64,000 nt of DNA from DATFDN01 sp963756545 (GCA_963756545.1 CAVWNY010000003.1:1116001-1180000); one strand, 5' to 3'. Counted from the stretch's first letter, positions 21,856 to 30,379 are shown. Notes: generated by a model from the sequence alone, not told the origin. Translations and numbers: made by a program.

Positions 21856-23422
21856 CTAGCTGCCGCCCGGCTCGGGCCGGGTACTCCTTCCCGGCGCGAA
21901 ACCAGGGCCGCCGCGTCCCGGCGTGCGGTGGCGGAAGGCGAGCGCCTCGGCGACGTGCATGCGCGCCACGATCTCGGCGCCGGCGAGGTCGGCGATCGTG
22001 CGCGCCACCCGCAGGGTGCGCGTGTAGCCGCGCGGCGACAGGCGCAGCCGCTCCATCGCCTGCTCGGCGAGCGTCTGCGCGTCGGCGGCCAACCGGATGT
22101 CCTTCGGGTCGGCCTCGGTGTTGCTTGCCGCGCCGTCCTCGCCGTAGCGGGCGCGCTGCGCCAGGCGGGCGCGCGCCACCCGCGCGGCCACGGTCTCCGA
22201 CGACTCCCCGGGCGGGGCGCGCGCGAGTTCGGCTGCGGTGGCGGGCGCCACCTCCACCGTGAGGTCGATCCGGTCGGCCGCTGATCCGGCCCTGGTAGTC
22301 CTCGCCGCAGCGCGGCGCGCGCCCGCACTCCTGCACGGCATCGCCCAGATGCCCGCAGCGGCACGGGTTCATCGCGGCGACGAGCTGAAATCGCGCCGGA
22401 TAGGTGACGTGCGCGGCGGCGCGCGCGACCGTGGTGCGCCCGGTCTCCATCGGCTGACGCAGCGCCTCCAGCGCCTGCTTGGGGAACTCCGGTAGTTCGT
22501 CGAGGAACAGCACGCCCCGATGGGCGAGACTGACCTCGCCGGGCTTGGCGCGCTGCCCGCCGCCGGCCAGCGCCGCCTGCGAGGCGGAGTGATGCGGCTC
22601 GCGGAACGGCGGACGCGTGACCAGTCGGCCGCCGTCGAGCAGCCCGGCGACGCTGTGGACCATGCTGACCTCCAACGCCTCGCGCGGGGCAAGGTCGGGC
22701 AGCAGCCCCGGCAGTCGCGCGGCCAGCATGGATTTGCCGGCACCCGGCGGGCCGATCAGCAACAGGTTGTGGCCGCCCGAGGCGGCGATCTCCAGCGCGC
22801 GCTTGGCGACCTCCATTCCCTTTACGTCGCTGAGGTCGGGCCCGCGCGGCACCACCGCCAGTCCGGCCGGGTCGGGCGGGGTCAGCACCTGATCGCCGCG
22901 AAAGTGATTGATAAGCGAGAGCAGGTCGGGTGCGGCCAGCACCTCGATCTGTCCGGCCCAGGCCGCCTCCCCGCCTTGGCAGGCGGTGCAGATCAGTCCG
23001 AGATCGCGCGCCGAAGCGCCGATCGCGGCCGGCAGCACGCCGGCGACGGGGTGCAAAGTTCCATCGAGATGCAACTCGCCCAACGCTGCGTAACCCTCCA
23101 CCTCGTCGCGCGGCAGCACGTCCATCGCGGCCAGCACGCCGAGCGCGATCGGCAGGTCGTAGTGGCTGCCTTCCTTCAGGAGGTCGGCCGGCGCGAGATT
23201 GATGAGGAGCCGGCGCGGCGGCAGCGCGAGACCCATTGCGGCCAAGGCCGCGCGCACCCGTTCCCGCGCCTCGCCCACCGCCTTGTCCGGCAGGCCGACG
23301 ACGAGAAAGGCGGGCAGCCCTCCGGAGATCTGCACCTGCACTTCCACCGGCACCGCCTCGATCCCCGAGAAGGCGAAGGTGCGGACGCGCGCGATCGCGG
23401 CGGCTTGGATCGAGGCGTTCAT
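21856..23422 (-). pseudogene. comM: YifB/ComM-family Mg-chelatase-like AAA ATPase, frameshifted
   Basis: ComM (YifB) is a hexameric AAA+ helicase that promotes branch migration during natural transformation. The frame from the ATG at 23422 (MNASIQAAAIARVRTF) contains the N-terminal fold, Walker A IGPPGAGKSMLA, Walker B GVLFLDELPEF and the zinc-ligand segment NPCRCGHLGD. At RISG the frame is lost and family sequence continues as DRIDLTVEV in another frame down to 21856. The usual RISGPLLDRIDL shows that eight bases are missing at about 22276. Corrected, the length would be 524 residues, normal for the family. An eight-base loss is less typical of sequencing error than a homopolymer slip. Confidence 0.85.
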
Positions 23423-23433
23423 GAGATCCCCTG

Positions 23434-23463
23434 CGTAGCGGGCAGAGGTTGACAACCCGGTAA
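23434..23463. repeat. 30-bp direct repeat, copy 1 (comM leader)
   Basis: This 30-bp sequence beginning CGTAGCGGGCAGAGG and ending CCGGTAA matches 25003-25032 at 29 of 30 positions. It lies immediately upstream of the comM start. Weaker similarity extends a few bases to the left. Confidence 0.85.
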
Positions 23464-23471
23464 CGGCTGGG

Positions 23472-24971
23472 TCAGAGGACGCCTTCGAAGACCCGCGCCG
23501 CCTCGCTCATGCTTTTGCGGTTGATCCCGTTCGCGACGCCCAGCAGGTTCCAGAGGCTCCCGAGATACCCGGAAGAGCGGATCGCGTCGTTGTAATGTCC
23601 GATCAGTGCGTTTCGCGTGTCGAAGCCGCGAATGTCGAGGGACGGATACGCGCCCGGCTTTCGTTCGAGCCGCTGGTGAAAGCGCGTCCCCGGCATGATC
23701 GAGAACCGGTTCACCATGACGCGCTCGATCCCGAAGGCGTGCTCCCGAAGAAATGCGGCGGTCTTTTGCACATCCGATGCGGTTTCGCCGGGGTAACCGG
23801 CGATGACGGTGGTTCGCAGGCTGATCCCGGCCGCATGGGCATCACGGATGAAGCGCGAGGTGCGGGCGAGGTTGGTGCCCTTGCCCATGGCGTTCGCGAT
23901 GCGCTGACTGCCCGATTCCAGCCCGGTCGTCATCCGCACGAGCCCGGCGGCGCGGGCCGCGCGGAGTTCATCGAGGCTAAGGCCGTTCTCCTCTTCCAGC
24001 CCGACATGGACCGAAGCCGTCCAGCGCGCGTCAGGCACCAGTTTCGGCATTCCGTCGAGGAGACCATGCCAGACCGGAAGGCTCGAGTTCAGCTTCAGGT
24101 CGAGCATCACGAAAAGATTCGCGTCGTGCCGCCCGGCTTGATGGCCGATCTCATCGAGAACGTTGTCAGGAGAGCGTGACCGAAAGGTTCGTCCGGCCAC
24201 GGTTGTCACGTCCGAACAGAAGGTGCAGACGCCCCAGCCGCATCCCCGGCCGGTCATGATCGGCACAATACGCCGATGATAGAGCGTCCAGGGAAAATCC
24301 GAGTAATCCGCGAACGGGATGCTGTCGAGATCGCGAAGCGGAAGCGCCGGCTGCCGACCGGAGGTTCGGGTCCACACTCCCGGAAACGCCTCGAGCGCGC
24401 CGCCGGACACGGCGGCCCGCACCAGCGGCACCACATAGGGTTCGGCCTCGCCGGCGACCACGGCCGAGATGCCCGGCAGGGCGAGCCAGGCGTCCGCGAT
24501 CGTCGGATCGTTGAAGTAGCTTCCGCCGACGATCAATGGCACGCCGGCCTTCTGGCATTCGACCCCGAACGCGGCGACGGTATCGAAATACATCGTGTAA
24601 GCCGAGACGAGGACGGCATGGGGCCGCGACCGGCGCAGGATTTGCGTGAACTCCTCGCGCATCCTTCGGCTGGCGCCTTCGCCGTCGGGCCTAATCAGCC
24701 TGCCGACCCTCGCGCGCAAGGCGCGGATGCGGTCGTTCGGCGTCAAAGCGGTGGCAAAGCGAAGCATCGAATCGAACTGGCCGAGCCGGCCCGCGCGGCC
24801 CGCGCGGCCGAAGCCTTTCACCCCGACCGTCAGCGGGGAAAAAACCGAAACGGCGTGCCCTTCCTGGCGCAGCACGGCGGCGAGCAGTCCGACAGAGATC
24901 GTGGGGTAATGGGCGAAATTGTTCAGGTCCACGAGTAGGACACTTGCCGGAGCGGCATAGGTCGATGCCAT
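23472..24971 (-). CDS. B12-binding-domain radical SAM protein
   Basis: A 499-residue radical SAM enzyme of unknown substrate. The N-terminal half resembles a cobalamin-binding domain (VLLVDLNNFAHYPTISVGLLAAVLRQEGH, then HAVLVSAYTMYF and IVGGSYFNDP). The radical SAM core starts near residue 240 with the cluster-binding motif GRGCGWGVCTFCS, in the C-x4-C-x2-C layout seen in B12-type members, and continues with MLDLKLNS, TTGLESGSQRI and the barrel end VIAGYPGE. No DxHxxG-type cobalamin motif is evident, so cobalamin use is uncertain. It stands alone between comM and the dsbA-like gene, and 30-bp direct repeats bracket it, suggesting insertion as a cassette. Confidence 0.8.
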   Translation of the reverse strand: MASTYAAPASVLLVDLNNFAHYPTISVGLLAAVLRQEGHAVSVFSPLTVGVKGFGRAGRAGRLGQFDSMLRFATALTPNDRIRALRARVGRLIRPDGEGASRRMREEFTQILRRSRPHAVLVSAYTMYFDTVAAFGVECQKAGVPLIVGGSYFNDPTIADAWLALPGISAVVAGEAEPYVVPLVRAAVSGGALEAFPGVWTRTSGRQPALPLRDLDSIPFADYSDFPWTLYHRRIVPIMTGRGCGWGVCTFCSDVTTVAGRTFRSRSPDNVLDEIGHQAGRHDANLFVMLDLKLNSSLPVWHGLLDGMPKLVPDARWTASVHVGLEEENGLSLDELRAARAAGLVRMTTGLESGSQRIANAMGKGTNLARTSRFIRDAHAAGISLRTTVIAGYPGETASDVQKTAAFLREHAFGIERVMVNRFSIMPGTRFHQRLERKPGAYPSLDIRGFDTRNALIGHYNDAIRSSGYLGSLWNLLGVANGINRKSMSEAARVFEGVL

Positions 24972-25002
24972 GTGACCTCAGATCGGTGCTGTTGAGGTCC
25001 TC

Positions 25003-25032
25003 CGTAGCGGGCAGAGGTTGACAATCCGGTAA
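25003..25032. repeat. 30-bp direct repeat, copy 2 (radical SAM gene leader)
   Basis: Second copy of the repeat at 23434-23463, with one substitution (T for C at 25025). It lies about 32 bases upstream of the radical SAM gene start, so two neighbouring minus-strand genes share almost the same leader. The repeat distance is 1569 bp. Confidence 0.85.
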
Positions 25033-25117
25033 TGCTTCACGACGATTTCAAAATCATGACTTGCCGCCATCGCGCCATACCGGATGATAGTTCGGTGATA
25101 GTCGAACCGAGCGCGCC

Positions 25118-25783
25118 GTGAACATTCTCGCCCCGCCGAAGGCTCGGCTGTCGGTGGAGGTGGTGCACGACCTCGTCTGCCCGTGGTGTTTCCTGGGCAC
25201 CCGCCGGCTCATGCGCACGGTGCGGCGGCGGCCGGACCTGCTGATCGACCTCACCTGGCGGCCATTCCTACTGAATCCCGACATGCCGCGCGCCGGGATG
25301 GCGCGTCCGGAGTATGTCGTGCGCAAGTTCGGGGGCGAGGATCGTGCGCAGCGCCTCTATGCCTCGGTTGGCGAGATCGGCCGCCTCGAAGGCGTGCTGT
25401 TCCGCTTCGACCGCATCCGCCGCGCGCCGTCCAGTCTGGACGCGCACCGGCTGGTCCGCTTCGCCGCGCGCTATGGCCGCGCCGATGCGATGGTGGAGGC
25501 GCTGTTCTCGGCGCATTTCACAGACGGGATTGACATCGGCGAGGCGGCGTCGCTGACCCTGATCGCGGCGGCCTGCGGGCTCGATCCTGCGGCCGCCCGC
25601 GCCTTCCTGTCGAGCGAGCAGGAGACCGAGGCGATCCATGCCGACAACCTGCGTTCGCACCGCCTCGGCATCAACGGGGTGCCCTGCTTCGTCGTCGCCG
25701 GCCACCACGCCATCGCCGGCGCGCAGGAACCGGAGGTGATCGAACGGCTGCTGGATGTCGCGGCAGTCGAGGCCACCGACTGA
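25118..25783 (+). CDS. DsbA family oxidoreductase (FrnE-like)
   Basis: A 221-residue thioredoxin-fold protein of the DsbA/FrnE branch. The active site is CPWC in VHDLVCPWCFLGTRRL (about residues 18-33), followed by the helical insertion and the cis-Pro segment GVPCFVVAGHHAIAGAQ near residue 190. There is no signal peptide, so it probably acts in the cytoplasm, like FrnE-type disulfide isomerases involved in oxidative stress. The start is a GTG at 25118; the segment MNILAPPKARLSVEVVHDL leads straight into the fold. tRNA-Val follows 70 bases downstream. Confidence 0.88.
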   Translation: MNILAPPKARLSVEVVHDLVCPWCFLGTRRLMRTVRRRPDLLIDLTWRPFLLNPDMPRAGMARPEYVVRKFGGEDRAQRLYASVGEIGRLEGVLFRFDRIRRAPSSLDAHRLVRFAARYGRADAMVEALFSAHFTDGIDIGEAASLTLIAAACGLDPAAARAFLSSEQETEAIHADNLRSHRLGINGVPCFVVAGHHAIAGAQEPEVIERLLDVAAVEATD

Positions 25784-25853
25784 CCGGACAAAAGCGGCCC
25801 TTTCGGCGTGAATCCCTTGCCCAAGGGTTGCGCCGCTGGCAGATAGGCGGCGA

Positions 25854-25928
25854 GGGCGTATAGCTCAGCGGGAGAGCGCCTCCCTGACACGGAGGAGGCC
25901 CGTGGTTCGATCCCACGTGCGCCCACCA
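25854..25928 (+). tRNA. tRNA-Val (anticodon GAC)
   Basis: A 75-base cloverleaf with encoded CCA. The acceptor stem pairs GGGCGTA with TGCGCCC, the D arm contains AGCTCAGCGGGAGAGC, and the anticodon stem CCTCC/GGAGG encloses the loop CTGACAC, which gives anticodon GAC. The T arm is CGTGG-TTCGATC-CCACG. The discriminator is A and CCA ends the gene at 25928. Confidence 0.96.
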
Positions 25929-26080
25929 AGCCTCGCGATCACCTGGCCGACTGCGGCTCGATCCGGAACAGCTCCCACGGCCCCTGCTGCGTGCTGCCAT
26001 GGGAATGCGGGTGTCCAGCCGGTGATGGCGGGTGGACGCCCGCTCCCCAGATCCGTAGCTTTCGCCATGGAGGATCGCGC

Positions 26081-27256
26081 ATGGCCGACACGCTCAACGC
26101 CTTCGTGGCCGGCCCGCGTCCACGGATCGAGGGCGCGCGCGGTGGACCGCTGGCTGGCCTCAGCTTCGCCGCCAAGGATTTGTTCGATGTCGCGGGCTAC
26201 CCGACCGGCGGGGGCAATCCCGATTGGGCGCGCGCCAATCCGGTGCCCATCCGGCACGCCTGGGCGGTGCAGACCCTGCTCGATGCCGGCGCGACGCTGA
26301 TCGGCAAGACGATCACCGACGAGGTCTCGCTCGGCATCCTGGGCGAGAATGCCTTCGACGGCACGCCAGTGAACCCAAGCGCGCCGGACCGGGTGCCCGG
26401 CGGCTCCTCTTCCGGCTCGGCCGCCGCGGTCGCGGCCGGCGTGTGCGACACCGCGCTCGGCACCGACACCGGCGGCTCGGTCCGCGTGCCCGCGAGCTTC
26501 TGCGGCCTCTACGGCATCCGCCCCACGCACGGGCGGCTCGATCTCACGGGCATGTTGGCGCAGGCGCCAAGCTCGGACACGACCGGCTGGTTCGCGCGCG
26601 ACGCGGCCACATTCGTGAAGGTGTCGAGCGTGCTGCTGGGCGAGGCCATTCCCGACGCGCTGCCGACCAGGCTGGTGGTCGCCGTCGATGCGTTCGGCTT
26701 CGCCGATCCCGAGGTCGCCGAGGCGCTCCGCCCGCTGCTCGATCGGCTCGCGCGGATCGTGGGCGCGGTGCGCGAGGAGGTGATGGCGCCACCGGGCCTG
26801 TCGGTCTGGGCGCGCGCGCAGCGGACGTTGCAGCCGCATGAGGCGTGGCAGACCTTCAAGAGCTGGGTCGAGCGCGACAACCCGCGCTTCGCGTTCAGCG
26901 TCGCCCGCAACCTCGTCGCGGGGGCGCAGATTCCTGAATCGGAGCGCGCGTGGGCGGCGCTGATGCGTCAGGAGGCGCGCGCCCGGATGGCGTACCTGCT
27001 GCCGCCGGGCGCGATCCTCTGTTTGCCGACGACCCCGTTCCCCGCACCGAAAAAGGGGCTGCCCTTGTCCGTGCTCGACCCGTTGCGCGACCGCATAACC
27101 TGCCTCTGCGCGCATGGCGGCCTGACCGGCGTGCCGCAGGTCAGTCTGCCGGGCAGCGACGTGGACGGGCTGCCGGTCGGCCTGTCCGTGGTCGGCGGGC
27201 GCGGCGCCGATGCCACGCTGATTGCCGTCGCGCGCGCCCTGGAGCAGGCAAGATGA
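26081..27256 (+). CDS. Amidase (amidase signature family)
   Basis: A 391-residue amidase-signature hydrolase with the Ser-cisSer-Lys triad. The lysine is in FAAKDLFDVAG (about residue 28), and the Gly/Ser-rich segment PGGSSSGSAAAVAAG and TDTGGSVRVPASFCG supply the two serines. The start ATG at 26081 has GGAGG seven bases upstream. The stop overlaps the next gene (ATGA), an HpxZ/AtzH-like protein. That pairing resembles AtzE/HpxY-type amidases acting on oxalurate or carboxybiuret, but this protein is shorter than AtzE and no AtzG/HpxX partner is visible, so the substrate is uncertain. Confidence 0.88.
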   Translation: MADTLNAFVAGPRPRIEGARGGPLAGLSFAAKDLFDVAGYPTGGGNPDWARANPVPIRHAWAVQTLLDAGATLIGKTITDEVSLGILGENAFDGTPVNPSAPDRVPGGSSSGSAAAVAAGVCDTALGTDTGGSVRVPASFCGLYGIRPTHGRLDLTGMLAQAPSSDTTGWFARDAATFVKVSSVLLGEAIPDALPTRLVVAVDAFGFADPEVAEALRPLLDRLARIVGAVREEVMAPPGLSVWARAQRTLQPHEAWQTFKSWVERDNPRFAFSVARNLVAGAQIPESERAWAALMRQEARARMAYLLPPGAILCLPTTPFPAPKKGLPLSVLDPLRDRITCLCAHGGLTGVPQVSLPGSDVDGLPVGLSVVGGRGADATLIAVARALEQAR

Positions 27257-27699
27257 GCGATTTGACGCCCAATCTTCCGGAGGTGGTCGCCGAAGTCGGG
27301 GCGCTGTTTGAGCGATACGAGCAGGCGCTGATCGACAAGAACGTCGCCGTCCTCGACGCGACGTTCTGGGACAGCCCGCACACGATCCGCTACGCGCTGC
27401 ACGAGAACGGCTATGGCTTCGCCGACATTCACGCCCATCGCGTGGCGCGGCCCGCGGGTCCGGGGATCAAGGAGAAACGGCTGCGGCTGGAGATCCTGAC
27501 GCTCGGGCGGGCCTTCGCGACCGTCAACCTGGAGTTCAAGGTGCGCGGCCATGATCTGGTCGGTCGCCAAAGCCAGACCTGGGTGCGCTTTCCCGATGGC
27601 TGGAAGGTCGTCTCCGCCCACGTCTCGACGATGAACGAGCGACCCCTTTGGGAGACGGAAGCCGGAAGCGGCGCGCCTCCGGCTTCCCGACAGCGTTGA
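27253..27699 (+). CDS. HpxZ/AtzH-like SnoaL-fold protein (DUF3225)
   Basis: A 148-residue protein of the NTF2/SnoaL fold that matches the HpxZ/AtzH (DUF3225) family in its core (LFERYEQALIDKNVAVLDATFWDSPHTIRY, then GFADIHAHRVAR and QTWVRFPDGWKVVSAHVS). In other bacteria these proteins are encoded beside amidases for oxalurate or cyanuric acid breakdown. Here it overlaps the amidase gene by four bases, so the two are coupled. Its exact reaction is not known to me. The last 15 residues are low in family character. Confidence 0.82.
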   Translation: MSDLTPNLPEVVAEVGALFERYEQALIDKNVAVLDATFWDSPHTIRYALHENGYGFADIHAHRVARPAGPGIKEKRLRLEILTLGRAFATVNLEFKVRGHDLVGRQSQTWVRFPDGWKVVSAHVSTMNERPLWETEAGSGAPPASRQR

Positions 27700-27758
27700 C
27701 CCCACCGTCACGCGGCGGGTTGCGCCCCATTCCGCCTCACGACGGAACGGCGCGGGAT

Positions 27759-27977
27759 TCAGACGACGGCGCCGAGGATTTCGTCGTCGGAGGGGAAGCG
27801 GCCGGTCGCCTTCTTGGAATAGTGCAGCCTGCCGTCCACCGTGATCTCGAAGACGCCGCCGCCGCTCTTGCGCAATCGCACATCGGCCTGGGGCGATTTC
27901 CTCGCGATCATGTCCCGCGCCTGCCGGGCGCGTGGTTCGTAGCCTCACATTCCGCAGTATTCGATCTCGATTCTCAT
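27759..27977 (-). CDS. SelW-like selenoprotein (Rdx family) with in-frame TGA
   Basis: A 72-residue protein whose 11th codon is TGA (27945-27947). It begins MRIEIEYCGM-U-GYEPR and continues in the same frame through FEITVDGRLHYSKKATGRFP to a TGA stop at 27761. The family has a thioredoxin-like fold with a CxxC or CxxU redox motif near the N-terminus and a conserved FEVxVxGxLxHSKK strand, and both halves match here. The Cys-Gly-Met-Sec motif therefore points to a selenocysteine codon, not a nonsense mutation. GGAGGTG lies seven bases before the ATG. A hairpin suited to be a bacterial SECIS follows the TGA. The role is presumably thiol redox; no selenocysteine machinery genes lie in this window. 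Confidence 0.8.
27916..27932 (-). promoter_or_regulatory. SECIS-like hairpin after the TGA codon
   Basis: On the minus strand, 12 bases after the TGA at 27947-27945, CGCGCC (27932-27927) pairs perfectly with GGCGCG (27921-27916) around the loop CGGCA. Bacterial SECIS elements recognised by SelB sit just downstream of the UGA inside the coding region, with a small apical loop that carries a G in its first two positions. This hairpin fits that spacing (18 bases from UGA to the loop) and loop rule. Confidence 0.6.
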
Positions 27978-28062
27978 GGCATCACCTCCATCGCTTGCGG
28001 CATGCGATCGTCGCAGACGGCGCGAAACGAAGCAAGTGGACCGCCGGCGGGACCGGTTTCGG

Positions 28063-29211
28063 CTAGCCAGTCAACCGGCGGAACGTATCGACGAACAGAT
28101 CCACATCCGCCTCGTCGTTGTAAACGTGCGGACTTATCCGCATTCGCCCAAGCCGCGATGCCACGAACACATTCTCCGCCGCCAGCCGCTCGATCAGGCC
28201 CTCGGGCATGCCATTCCGGAATCCCAGGCTCAGCACGTTCGGCGCTCGCAGGTTGGCGTCAGCGATCAACACGCCCGAGTTGCGTAGGCTCTCCGCCAGC
28301 CGGTCGGTCAGCATGCGTAGCCGCGCGGCGACTGCCTCCGAGCCCCACTCCGCCATCATCTCCATGCCGATCGAAGCCATTTCGAGGGAGATGAAATGGT
28401 CGCGCTCCCCCATGTCGAAGCGGCGCGCGCCGGCCACGTAGGCGGCATCCGTGATATAAGGCGCGCGTTCCGAACTGATGCCACGGCGGCCAGATCCGGT
28501 CTGCTCCAGCGGCACCGCATCCTGCCGGCGCTTGGCGATGTAGAGGAAGGCCCTGCCATACGGCCCGAGGACCCATTTGTAGGTCGGGAACACCACGAAG
28601 TCCGGGTCGAGCGTCCGCACATCCAAGGCCATCACGCCCGCGGAATGCGTCGCGTCGATCAGGAGTGCCGCGCCTTGCGCGCGCAGCGCCGGAGCGATGC
28701 GATCGAGATCCACCGCGCAGCCGTCTGACCAGTGAACCGAGGAGATCGAGGCGAGCCCCACGGGTGGTGAGTCTCTGCGCTCGATCGCGGCAAGCAGCGC
28801 CGCGGTCCAGTCGCCATCCGCGGGCTGGCGCACCGTCTCGACGGTGAAGCCCTGAGCCGGGCCACGCGAGGTCCATTCCAGCACCGGCGAGGAGTGATCG
28901 TTTTCGATCAGCAGCACCCGGCTGCCGCGCGAGAGCTGGAGCGCCTTGCCGGCGGTGGCGACGCCATAGCTTACTGAAGAGACAATCGCCACATCGTCCG
29001 CATCGGCGTTGATCAGGCGAGACGCCGCCCGTCGCGCCCGCTCGTATTGCTGGGCCGGGAAGGCCGGATCGACTTTCCAGGGTTGGCCCTTGCGGGCGAC
29101 GCCCGAGCGCCCGGCCTCTTGCGATGCCAGCGGCAGCGGGCTCCAGGATGCCGCATTGAAATAGCAAACCTCGCGCGGCAAATCGAACAGGGCGCGTTGG
29201 GACGGCAGCAT
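28063..29211 (-). CDS. Class V aminotransferase-fold PLP enzyme
   Basis: A 382-residue fold-type I PLP enzyme of the class V family (the group that includes cysteine desulfurases, selenocysteine lyases and isopenicillin N epimerases). The PLP lysine is in FPTYKWVLGPYG, and the Asp and His of LLIDATHSAGVMAL contact the cofactor. The start chosen is the ATG at 29211, preceded by AGGAAGGA. The C-terminal region that holds the catalytic Cys of desulfurases reads VASRLGRMRISPHVYN and has no Cys, so a desulfurase or selenocysteine lyase role is unlikely despite the selenoprotein gene 85 bases downstream. The substrate is unknown. Confidence 0.82.
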   Translation of the reverse strand: MLPSQRALFDLPREVCYFNAASWSPLPLASQEAGRSGVARKGQPWKVDPAFPAQQYERARRAASRLINADADDVAIVSSVSYGVATAGKALQLSRGSRVLLIENDHSSPVLEWTSRGPAQGFTVETVRQPADGDWTAALLAAIERRDSPPVGLASISSVHWSDGCAVDLDRIAPALRAQGAALLIDATHSAGVMALDVRTLDPDFVVFPTYKWVLGPYGRAFLYIAKRRQDAVPLEQTGSGRRGISSERAPYITDAAYVAGARRFDMGERDHFISLEMASIGMEMMAEWGSEAVAARLRMLTDRLAESLRNSGVLIADANLRAPNVLSLGFRNGMPEGLIERLAAENVFVASRLGRMRISPHVYNDEADVDLFVDTFRRLTG

Positions 29212-29248
29212 GGGAATCCTTCCTCGCCCGGTCGATGCGGCCGGCCTT

Positions 29249-30109
29249 TTACGATCGCGGCACCGCTCGCCGATACAGATGCCACGACGCATGCCCCAGC
29301 ACGGGCATGATGATCGCGAGGCCGAGCAGGAAGGGGATCGACCCGATCACCAGTCCGCCCGCCACGATCAAGCCCCAGGCGGCGATCGGGCCGGGGTTGG
29401 TCCGCGACACGCGGATCGACGTCAGGATCGCCGTCTCGACGCCCACATCCTCGCGGTCGAGCAGGAGCGGGAAGGTGACGATGCTGATCGTCAGGACCAG
29501 CAAGGCGAACAGGAACCCGACCGTGATGCCGACGCCAGTCAAGATCCAGCCCGCCGGCGTGTGCAGCACGTCGGACGCGAACGCGCCGATGGAGGCCGGC
29601 GACTTGGGGCCGAGCGTCAGATCGTAGAGACCCTGGGCCACCACCAGCCAGATCAGGAAGATCCCGGCCAGCAGCATGCCGAACCGCACCATCGCGCCGA
29701 ATTGCGGCGAGCGGCGCACGGCAAGCGCATCGCTCAACGTGACCTCCAACCCCTGCTCGCGACGCCGGCTCATCTCATAGAGGCCGATCGAGGCGAACGG
29801 GCCAACCAGGGCGAAACCCGCCGCGAGGGGGAACAGCAGCGGCAGCACGCCATACCCGAATGCCAGCCGGCCGAGCGCGAGACCTACGACGGGGTAGATG
29901 ACGCACAGCAGGATGACGTCGCTCCGAGCGGCGCCGAAGTCGCTGAGACCCTTGGCGAGAGCCGCGCCCAGATCGCGCGCGCCGATCCGGGCGACGTACG
30001 GGCGCGCCGGGTGGACCCCGATCTCGTCGCTAGCGGCCGATCTCACGGCGACGGCCGCGTTGGTGAGATAGTCCCATCCCCACAGGACAGGATTGCGAAT
30101 GACGGCCAT
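29249..30109 (-). CDS. DUF2189 domain-containing membrane protein
   Basis: A 286-residue integral membrane protein of the DUF2189 family, function unknown. About six hydrophobic helices are visible (for example VILLCVIYPVVGLALG, LLFPLAAGFALVGPFASIG, GMLLAGIFLIWLVVAQG and AWGLIVAGGLVIGSIPFLLG). The C-terminal motif MPVLGHASWHLYRRAV is characteristic of the family. The ATG is preceded by GAGGTG. The gene precedes the class V aminotransferase by 37 bases on the same strand, so they may form an operon with the selenoprotein gene. Confidence 0.85.
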   Translation of the reverse strand: MAVIRNPVLWGWDYLTNAAVAVRSAASDEIGVHPARPYVARIGARDLGAALAKGLSDFGAARSDVILLCVIYPVVGLALGRLAFGYGVLPLLFPLAAGFALVGPFASIGLYEMSRRREQGLEVTLSDALAVRRSPQFGAMVRFGMLLAGIFLIWLVVAQGLYDLTLGPKSPASIGAFASDVLHTPAGWILTGVGITVGFLFALLVLTISIVTFPLLLDREDVGVETAILTSIRVSRTNPGPIAAWGLIVAGGLVIGSIPFLLGLAIIMPVLGHASWHLYRRAVPRS

Positions 30110-30305
30110 GTTTGCACCTCGCGAACCGGTGGTTCGAAGGCCGCGGGCCCAGCCGTTGGCTGGCCACCCCCACCAGGGTGTCGGTCACGAAAGAGCCACA
30201 GCCCGACAAAAGCATGAGCGTTTCCCAGCCACGCGTCCCATCAATTCAGTGGGACGGCGGAAACCGCCGTAAATACGGCCGGGGCGGACGTCCTTAAAGG
30301 GGAAG

Positions 30306-30379
30306 TGGCTGGGGGACCTGGATTCGAACCAAGGCTGCCCGGGTCAGAGCCGGGAGTTCTACCGCTAAACTATCCCCCA
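30306..30379 (-). tRNA. tRNA-Gln (anticodon CTG)
   Basis: A minus-strand cloverleaf of 74 bases with encoded CCA. The acceptor stem pairs TGGGGGA with TCCCCCA, the D arm reads TAGTTTAGCGGTAGAA, and the anticodon stem CCCGG/CCGGG encloses CTCTGAC, which gives anticodon CTG. The T arm is CCTGG-TTCGAAT-CCAGG after reverse complementation, with discriminator G. Confidence 0.95.

Noticed and set aside
27945..27947. TGA in the SelW-like gene as an ordinary nonsense mutation
   Set aside because: The codon sits exactly at the second redox position of CxxU, the frame continues unbroken with family similarity, and a SECIS-like hairpin follows. Selenocysteine explains all three.
28063..29211. Selenocysteine lyase or cysteine desulfurase identity for the class V enzyme
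   Set aside because: The C-terminal catalytic-Cys region has no Cys, so only the general class V assignment is kept.
30030..30215. Small lipoprotein-like minus-strand frame (MLLSGCGSFVTD)
   Set aside because: The lipobox-like start has no hydrophobic signal before it, the frame overlaps the DUF2189 start, and the downstream part is not protein-like.
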